Shown in pieces: positions 58,268 to 64,000 of a DNA stretch of 64,000 nucleotides. This stretch comes from Oceaniferula flava. GTDB taxonomy: Bacteria; Verrucomicrobiota; Verrucomicrobiia; Verrucomicrobiales; Akkermansiaceae. The notes under the pieces were generated by a model. It was not told where the DNA came from. It saw only the letters and a program-made list of their open reading frames with translations, and made no database searches. The stretch is taken from the NCBI RefSeq assembly GCF_016811075.1, contig NZ_JAFBGL010000003.1, positions 248,001 through 312,000 of the forward strand, read 5' to 3'. Each line of letters begins with the position of its first letter. Within the stretch, counting starts at the first letter, position 1. Both the position numbers and the translations under genes were made by a program.

Positions 58268-59914
58268 ATGAAAATTCCTCATTGGGCGTCGGAGATTGTT
58301 AGCAGCTACGAGAGTGGAGCGGCTGGATGTTTTGTCCTGCACGGCAACGTGAACGATCGATTGTTAGTGCCGGAGAAAAATGGCGCCCGACTCGGCTCAC
58401 TGCAGGAATTTATCATGGAGACCTTATTGCCGCGCTTTGATGTGGTGCTCAGTTACGATCCTGGGCAAGGACTGAGGATCGAGCGTGGCGGGGAGGTATT
58501 TTCCCAGTGGCCGAGTGTGAAAGATGATATGGATCTGCCCGATGCCCCACTCGCTGCGGTGCGGGTGCTGACGCATTATCTGAAATACTGCAAAAATCTG
58601 CAGGCGGTCGGAGCCGAGAGCCCGAAGGTGGCGGTGTTGATCCGACAGGCGCATTTGATCTGCCCGGCGATCCCTAACTCGCACAACCACGAGCTCAATG
58701 CCATGGCGTCGATCTTGCGCAGCTGGGCGGCGGAGATGAGGCTGCAGGAGCACGGTCAGGCGGCCTTCTTGATTTCTGAAAACCTCAACGGCCTGCACCC
58801 GCTGGTGGGCCGCAGCCCGAGGGTGAGTGAGGTGGACGTGCCGCTGCCGGAAACGCAAGAGATGACGGCGGCTTTAAAGATTCTTTATCAACGCTGCCCG
58901 AACGCATTGATCAATTTCAGGGAGGATTTCTCACGACCGGCGCGTCGACTCACAGGATCGACACTGAGTTCGGTGGAGATTTTGTTATTACGCAGAGAGC
59001 ATGCCAAAAAACCGCTCGAGGAAGCCGACCTCTCCGAGCTGAAACGGGCTCTGGTGGAACGCGACTGCGGGGGCTTGATCGACTTTGTCGAGCCGGACCG
59101 GAATTTTGACGGCGTGATCGGTTTACAAGGTGTGAAGGAGTGGCTGCGACAAGATATAGCTCTCTGGAAAAAAGATGATCTTGAATCGATGCCGATGGGT
59201 TACCTCTTCTGCGGCCCGGTCGGCACGGGTAAAACTTACCTCGTGGAATGCCTGGCGGGGGAAGCGGGGGTGCCGGTGGTCACCCTAAAGAATTTCCGCG
59301 ATCGCTGGGTGGGAAGCACGGAGGAGAATTTGGAAAAAATCTTCGCTCTGCTGCATGCCTTGGGTCGCTGTATTGTGTTTATTGACGAGGCGGATCAGGC
59401 GCTTGGTCGGCGGGCATCGGGCTCTGGAGACTCCGGTGTTTCCAGTCGGGTCTACTCCATGATGGCGAAGGAAATGTCCGACACGCGCAACCGTGGAAAA
59501 ATCCTCTGGGTGCTAGCATCGAGTCGGCCGGATCTGATCGAGGTGGATCTCAAGCGGCCGGGAAGGATCGATGTGAAAATCCCACTTTTCCCCTGTGCCT
59601 CACCAGAAGAAGCGTGGCAACTGCTCCGAGCGCTGTGCAAGCGTAGGGGGCTGGAACTGCCTGCTGATCTGGCGAATGAAACCACGCTCAACGGTCACAT
59701 GCCGGAGCTTCTAACACCGGGAGCGGCTGAGGCGATCGCGGTGAAAGCTCGGCGACTTACGATCACGGAGAATTGTTCGGCCGTGGAGGCGCTGGAGCTA
59801 TGCCTGCGAGGATACCTGCCGCCTATTTCCACGGCGGTAATCAACGCCCAGATTCAGCTGGCGGTGGAGGAAGCTTCGGATGCCTCTTTCATACCCAAGA
59901 CCTTCCAGCGCTAG
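58268..59914 (+). CDS. AAA+ ATPase of unknown function (Ycf46/FtsH-like ATPase core)
   Basis: A 548-residue protein. The N-terminal 270 residues resemble a degenerate AAA-like regulatory half (AAGCFVLHGNVNDRLLVPE; KVAVLIRQAHLICPAIPN). The C-terminal half is a classical AAA module: Walker A FCGPVGTGKTYLVECL, pore-like loop VTLKNFRDRWVGSTEENLEK, Walker B CIVFIDEADQALGRR and arginine finger LKRPGRIDVKIPLFPC. There is no protease domain or membrane anchor. The two-lobed plan is that of Ycf46-like ATPases. It lies 16 bases from the convergent rpoN. The target is unknown. Confidence 0.8.
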   Translation: MKIPHWASEIVSSYESGAAGCFVLHGNVNDRLLVPEKNGARLGSLQEFIMETLLPRFDVVLSYDPGQGLRIERGGEVFSQWPSVKDDMDLPDAPLAAVRVLTHYLKYCKNLQAVGAESPKVAVLIRQAHLICPAIPNSHNHELNAMASILRSWAAEMRLQEHGQAAFLISENLNGLHPLVGRSPRVSEVDVPLPETQEMTAALKILYQRCPNALINFREDFSRPARRLTGSTLSSVEILLLRREHAKKPLEEADLSELKRALVERDCGGLIDFVEPDRNFDGVIGLQGVKEWLRQDIALWKKDDLESMPMGYLFCGPVGTGKTYLVECLAGEAGVPVVTLKNFRDRWVGSTEENLEKIFALLHALGRCIVFIDEADQALGRRASGSGDSGVSSRVYSMMAKEMSDTRNRGKILWVLASSRPDLIEVDLKRPGRIDVKIPLFPCASPEEAWQLLRALCKRRGLELPADLANETTLNGHMPELLTPGAAEAIAVKARRLTITENCSAVEALELCLRGYLPPISTAVINAQIQLAVEEASDASFIPKTFQR

Positions 59915-59930
59915 AGGCGGCTCTTTCGCG

Positions 59931-61343
59931 CTACGCGTGGCGCTTTCGCAGATGGGACGGCAAGATGCCTAACTGATCGCGGTATTTGGCGATGGTGCGG
60001 CGCGCTACCTTGATGCCTTTTTCCTTCAACTGCTTTTCGATGGCGGTGTCGGAAAGTGGCTTGGCGGTATTTTCATTGGCAACCAATTGTTGGATCGCCT
60101 CGCGCACACCGGTGTTAGAAATCTCGGTGCCCTGCTGGGTGGTGTAGCCGGAAGCGAAGAATGCCCGGAGGTCCATCAGTCCGTGTGGTGTGAGCACATA
60201 CTTGCCTGAGACCGCGCGGGAAATCGTAGCCGCGTGCACGCCGATGGTTTCCGCAATATCATGCATCGTCATCGGCCGCATTTTCGAGCGACCATGCAAG
60301 AGGAATTCAGGCTGGCGTTGAATAATTTCCGTGCCGATTTTAAGCAGTGTTTCTTGTCGCTGACTCACCGCATTCATGATCTGTCGGCCTTCGTGAATGT
60401 TGTCGCGCAGGTATTTCCGAGCTTTGGGATCGGAGTTCAACTTGGCCAGCAGGTCCTTGTAATGATTGCTGATGCGCAGGGTGGGGAGGTATTCGTTAGT
60501 GAGTGATGCAAAGAACTGACCGTCGCTATCCTTGCGAATTTCCAGATCAGGTAGGACATGCGGGTTGGATGTGGGGTCAAAAGCTGCGCCAGGGTCCGGG
60601 TTCAGCTCGCCTATGCGGTCAGCCGCTGCGACCACTGCCTCCTGGGAGACTCCGAGGTCGCGTGCAATATCTGAGAATCGGTGCCGGGCCAGATCCTTGA
60701 GATGTTCATCGATGATGCGGCATTCAAGCGATCCGCCACGTCCTAACAGCTGGAGCTGAAGCAGTAACGACTCGGAAAGGTTCTCCACCGCCACACCGGC
60801 AGGATCGAACTTCTGGATTAGCGCCTGAGCAGCTCGTAATTCCTTAAAATCAAAAGGGGAGACGGGTGCCAGATTTTCTAACGGCTCGTCGAGAAATCCA
60901 CGATCGTCGATGCAACCGATGAGATACTCGGCCGCGGCATACTTTTCATCATCCACCGCCGCACGGTTGAGTTGATCGATCAAGTGCTGCTGCAGGCTCT
61001 TCGGGGCGACGATGGAATTGTAGAGAAACTCGCGGCGTTCTTCATCGTCCGAGCTTTGCTGCCGACTGCCCATGGTCATGATCTGGTCCTCTCGCCAGGT
61101 GTCGTCAAACTCGGAGAGGTTCTCGAGGTCGTGTTCGGCATCTGGTTCCGGTGTGTCATCAAGACGTTCTGCCTCGTCATTGACCTCCAAGGTGGGGTTC
61201 ATTTCCGCCACTTGCCCAATCAGCTGGGAGAGCTCCATCGTGTTCGCCTGCAATATCTCAAGGCTCTGACGCATTTGTGGCGACAGAGTTTGCTGCTGGC
61301 TTTGGGTCTGACCTAAACCTTGTTGGAACGCTGATGGTGGCAT
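59931..61343 (-). CDS. rpoN: RNA polymerase sigma-54 factor
   Basis: A 470-residue alternative sigma factor. The N-terminal activator-interacting region is Gln-rich (QTQSQQQTLSPQMRQSLEIL, then QANTMELSQLIGQVAEMNP). An acidic region II follows. The core-binding domain contains FDPAGVAVENLSESLLLQL. The DNA-binding region has MTMHDIAETIGVHAATISRA and VSGKYVLTPHG, with the RpoN box VARRTIAKYRDQLGI near the end. It is needed for the RtcR-controlled promoter at 44908-44923 in this window. Confidence 0.97.
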   Translation of the reverse strand: MPPSAFQQGLGQTQSQQQTLSPQMRQSLEILQANTMELSQLIGQVAEMNPTLEVNDEAERLDDTPEPDAEHDLENLSEFDDTWREDQIMTMGSRQQSSDDEERREFLYNSIVAPKSLQQHLIDQLNRAAVDDEKYAAAEYLIGCIDDRGFLDEPLENLAPVSPFDFKELRAAQALIQKFDPAGVAVENLSESLLLQLQLLGRGGSLECRIIDEHLKDLARHRFSDIARDLGVSQEAVVAAADRIGELNPDPGAAFDPTSNPHVLPDLEIRKDSDGQFFASLTNEYLPTLRISNHYKDLLAKLNSDPKARKYLRDNIHEGRQIMNAVSQRQETLLKIGTEIIQRQPEFLLHGRSKMRPMTMHDIAETIGVHAATISRAVSGKYVLTPHGLMDLRAFFASGYTTQQGTEISNTGVREAIQQLVANENTAKPLSDTAIEKQLKEKGIKVARRTIAKYRDQLGILPSHLRKRHA

Positions 61344-61522
61344 TGTCTGGAGTGCTACTGGGTAGTGCGTACCGGAATCTAGCGTAGGTTGATAATTATA
61401 TTAAGCAAATACTGTGCCATTATCTAAATAAGTGTTTGAATCCTCAAAAATAAGAGTTCGGCTTTCCGTCATTTCGTGATTGGCGTTTGCCTGCGGGCGA
61501 TTAAAAACAGCCCGTGTCAACG

Positions 61523-62752
61523 ATGTTTGTGAAGCTCGGAAAAGGAGGGACGTGGTGGATCGCGGCCGTGTTTTTTCTGATTTCCGTGGCTCCCGGATTG
61601 TGGATGACCTCACTGCCGAATGTGCTGAAATCGCAGGGTGCCGAGTGGGCGTTACCGTATGCTTTTGCGGCCAGTCCTTTGGCCTCTCTGTTCTCGCCCT
61701 TGATCTTTGGGGCCATGGCCGACAATCGATTCTCCGCGCAGAAGCTGATGGGTGTCCTTTCGATTCTAGGTTCGGTGTTTCTGGGGCTATCATTTTACTC
61801 GCTCTACAGTGGTTGGGGCGCTTGGGCGTTCCTGACGTTTCAAACCATCAATGCACTGATCTCCGCGCCGATGTGGGCGCTGCTGAGCACCGTGGCGCTG
61901 GCAAACCTGGAAAACCCGGAGCGGGCATTTCCTCTCTATCGGATTTGGGGCACGGTGGGGTGGATTGGTGCCGGCTTGCTGGTGAGCTTCTTTCATTGGG
62001 ATGCCTCGGCGATCGCTGGGATTGTGGCTGCCGGGATACGGTTTTTGTTAGGTTTTGTGTGTTTCATGATGCCCGAAACTTTACCTCAGGGGATGCCGGG
62101 GAAAGTGGCGGGTGTTAGGAATTGGCGGCGTAGCTTTGGCCTCGATGCTCTGACCTTGTTTCAGGACAAGGCCTTGAGGGTTTTTCTCCTCACCTCGATC
62201 TTTTTCTCCATCCCGCTCGCAGCCTTTTACATGTATGCACCGATTCACTTGCGGGAGTTGGGTGATGGCCATCCGGTGGCTTCCATGACCTTGGGGCAGG
62301 TGACTGAAATTGTTGCGATGTTGATGCTCAGTGGCTTATTGGCGAAGTGGCGTTTGCGCTGGGTCTTGCTGATTGCGATTGGTTTTGCCCTGCTTAGGTA
62401 TCTCCTGTTTGCCCTCGGCGGGTGGAGTGAGGGACTGACGTGGATTTGGTTGGGTATCGCCATGCACGGACCTTGTTACACCTTCTATTACATCACTGGA
62501 CAGATCCTCGTGAGTCGTCGGGTGCAACCGCAGATCAGAAGTCAGGCTCAGGCTTTGTTGGGCACTTTGACCAATGGTATTGGCGGCTTGTTAGGTAGCT
62601 TGCTCTGTGGCCTTTACTACAGCCAAACCATCGGCATGGTGAATGGTTGGGTGTTCTTCTGGAGTGGCTTGGCTGCAGCGGTGTTAGGCTGTGGCGTCTA
62701 CTTCTTCTGGCGGTATGACCGACCGGGCGACCCAGGGGACGCCCGGTTCTGA
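61523..62752 (+). CDS. MFS transporter, nucleoside/sugar proton symporter-like
   Basis: About 409 residues; the ATG at 61523 is preferred and a GTG at 61514 is open. Twelve membrane segments can be traced. The N-terminal signature LPYAFAASPLASLFSPLIFG with GAMADNRFSAQKLM is the MFS loop 2-3 motif. ERAFPLYRIWGTVGWIGAGL is characteristic of the NupG/XapB and LacY-like proton-symporter branch. The substrate is inferred as a nucleoside or sugar. It ends 2 bases before the convergent stop of the next gene. Confidence 0.82.
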   Translation: MFVKLGKGGTWWIAAVFFLISVAPGLWMTSLPNVLKSQGAEWALPYAFAASPLASLFSPLIFGAMADNRFSAQKLMGVLSILGSVFLGLSFYSLYSGWGAWAFLTFQTINALISAPMWALLSTVALANLENPERAFPLYRIWGTVGWIGAGLLVSFFHWDASAIAGIVAAGIRFLLGFVCFMMPETLPQGMPGKVAGVRNWRRSFGLDALTLFQDKALRVFLLTSIFFSIPLAAFYMYAPIHLRELGDGHPVASMTLGQVTEIVAMLMLSGLLAKWRLRWVLLIAIGFALLRYLLFALGGWSEGLTWIWLGIAMHGPCYTFYYITGQILVSRRVQPQIRSQAQALLGTLTNGIGGLLGSLLCGLYYSQTIGMVNGWVFFWSGLAAAVLGCGVYFFWRYDRPGDPGDARF

Positions 62753-62754
62753 GT

Positions 62755-63918
62755 TTACTGATCGACCACTTGATAGATCTGTCCGCTGTGGGAAATGATC
62801 AGGAGGTTGCCCTCGTGGTCTTCGCCGAAGGAGGCGATCGCTGACAGGCTGCCCTTGGATGGTTTCAGTTCATCGGTCCAATCCTGGAAATTCTCCGACT
62901 TGCCGTCTTTGACCTCGATCGACCAGACACGTGGATTGGCGTAGTCGGCGAAGAAATACTTCCCTTGGAGCGACTTGATGGGGCCGCGGTAGACGTAGCC
63001 TCCAGTGATCGAAAAGCCTTCATTGTTGCTGCCTCCGTGTTTGTAGACGTAGACTGGATCGGTGGCATTTTCCGGCTTGCTGCCGCCGACTTTTTTCTTG
63101 GGCGTTGCGATGTCACCCTCGCGCAAGCGCCAGCCGTAGTTTGCGCCGTTTCCTTGGCCTGCGGGCATGAAGTTGATTTCCTCCCAATGGTTTTGGCCCA
63201 CATCCGCGATGTAGAAATCGCCGGTTTTACGATCCCAGGAACATCGCCAAGGGTTGCGCAGGCCGTAGGAGTAGATCTCGGTTTTAGCTCCGATGTTAGA
63301 AGTGAACGGGTTGTCGTTAGGCACCTTGTAGCCGGTCTTCGGGGAGACATCGATGCGAAGCAGCTTGCCGAGATAGGAGGAGAGGTCTTGGGCTCGTTTG
63401 TTGGGATCGTTCGCCGCGCCACCATCTCCGGTGCCGATGTAAAGATAGCCGTCCGGGCCGAAACCGATCCATCCGCCGTTGTGGTTTTTGTAATCTTGCT
63501 TGAAGGTGATCAGCAGCTCACGGGTGTCGGCATCACACTGACGTTTGTCATCGCCGTGGGCCGTGAATCGGCAGATCTCGGTGTCGCCCTTTTGATTGGT
63601 GTAATAAACGTAGAAGCGTCCGGATTTCAGGTAATCCTTCTCAAAGGCCAGTCCTAACAGACCCTGCTCGTTCATCTTGATCTTGATGTGTTTTCTGATG
63701 TCGAGAAATTCGGTTTTCTCACCTGTGGAGGTGTCGAGCATCTGGATCACCCCTGGTTTTTCCAGCACCCAGAGCATATCCTCAACGCCTTCAGGCGAGC
63801 GGGCCCAGACTGGTTTGTCAAAACCTTCACCGATCAGTTCGGTGCCGATTTTTGCTTGCAGATCGAGGGTTCCCAGGGCGGCGAGAGACAGTGCGATGGC
63901 GGACAATTTATGCGTCAT
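62755..63918 (-). CDS. PQQ-dependent sugar-dehydrogenase-like six-bladed beta-propeller protein
   Basis: A 387-residue exported protein (signal MTHKLSAIALSLAALGTLDLQA). It belongs to the soluble glucose dehydrogenase/Hedgehog-interacting-protein group: MNEQGLLGLAFEKDY, GWIGFGPDGYLYIGTGDGG, YSYGLRNPWRCSWDRKTGDF, IADVGQNHWEEINFMPAGQG and GSNNEGFSITGGYVYRG are the blade motifs that form the PQQ and calcium sites. It probably oxidises a sugar in the periplasm. Whether the organism makes PQQ is not visible here. Confidence 0.88.
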   Translation of the reverse strand: MTHKLSAIALSLAALGTLDLQAKIGTELIGEGFDKPVWARSPEGVEDMLWVLEKPGVIQMLDTSTGEKTEFLDIRKHIKIKMNEQGLLGLAFEKDYLKSGRFYVYYTNQKGDTEICRFTAHGDDKRQCDADTRELLITFKQDYKNHNGGWIGFGPDGYLYIGTGDGGAANDPNKRAQDLSSYLGKLLRIDVSPKTGYKVPNDNPFTSNIGAKTEIYSYGLRNPWRCSWDRKTGDFYIADVGQNHWEEINFMPAGQGNGANYGWRLREGDIATPKKKVGGSKPENATDPVYVYKHGGSNNEGFSITGGYVYRGPIKSLQGKYFFADYANPRVWSIEVKDGKSENFQDWTDELKPSKGSLSAIASFGEDHEGNLLIISHSGQIYQVVDQ

Positions 63919-64000
63919 GATGTGACACTATTCCAGCCTTGGCAGATTGCAAAGTGAGAATGGGTAAACCGTCGTGACTATTGGTCCAGATAGCTCTGCA

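Noticed and set aside
1-64000. CRISPR arrays
   Set aside because: No series of identical repeats of 25-40 bases with unique spacers was found. The only tandem repeats are the heptads at 18.6 kb and the paired elements at 39.8-40.1 kb.

Overview
The window looks like a chromosomal segment of a marine, pigmented member of the Verrucomicrobiota, probably close to Rubritalea. Three things point there: a planctomycete-type cytochrome (DUF1549/DUF1553) plus DUF1501 gene pair, two PEP-CTERM proteins, and a complete staphyloxanthin-like C30 carotenoid gene set. Rubritalea squalenifaciens is known to make glycosylated C30 carotenoic acids. Genus placement is inference. Most of the window is moderately GC-rich. 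The cassette array (12.1-16.5 kb) and the GHKL/nuclease gene (48-50 kb) are clearly AT-richer and look acquired.

Layout. 0-3.4 kb: a tripartite RND efflux operon (outer-membrane factor, adaptor, permease cut by the window edge). 3.5-6.1 kb: a small lipoprotein, the diapophytoene synthase crtM, and signal peptidase I. 6.2-11.8 kb: a TtpC-type TonB energising operon (DUF3450, long ExbB-like channel, ExbB, ExbD, TonB, TPR protein) behind a candidate Fur box. 12.0-17.5 kb: a chromosomal integron. The integrase gene intI reads right, and to its left lie an attI junction, five cassettes and five attC sites (one decayed), with an IS30-family element lodged at the edge of attC1. A decayed fragment of the TPR gene sits just beyond intI. 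18-23.5 kb: a small secreted protein, repeats, and the DUF1501/PSCyt pair. 23.7-31.3 kb: glnS, two alpha/beta hydrolases, nagZ, argF, argD, rnpB and a 52-residue small gene. 31.3-38.1 kb: an AraC regulator and a probable haem-uptake group (DUF6607, possible HemS/ChuX-like protein, flavodoxin, a 29-residue membrane peptide, TonB-dependent haemoglobin/haem receptor), then a PEP-CTERM protein. 38.2-40.1 kb: an ABC-2 permease, a hypothetical gene and two tandem MITE-like elements. 40.1-46.7 kb: an RNA-repair locus. 46.7-50 kb: a Panacea toxin-antitoxin-like pair and a GHKL-ATPase/nuclease fusion. 50.1-58.1 kb: the main carotenoid cluster with a photolyase. 58.2-64 kb: an AAA+ ATPase, rpoN, an MFS transporter and a sugar-dehydrogenase-like protein.

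Three systems stand out. First, the RNA-repair locus has rsr (Ro60), then four tandem Y RNAs, then rtcB and rtcA, with the activator rtcR divergent. A near-consensus sigma-54 promoter lies in front of rsr, and rpoN itself is 15 kb away. At least two of the Y RNAs carry circularly permuted tRNA mimics. Second, crtM, crtN, crtP, aldH, crtQ and crtO together should build, oxidise, glycosylate and acylate a C30 carotenoic acid. Third, the integron carries a PD-(D/E)XK-like protein as its first cassette and a PEP-CTERM protein as its second. The TonB/ExbBD operon would energise receptors such as the haem receptor at 35-37 kb.
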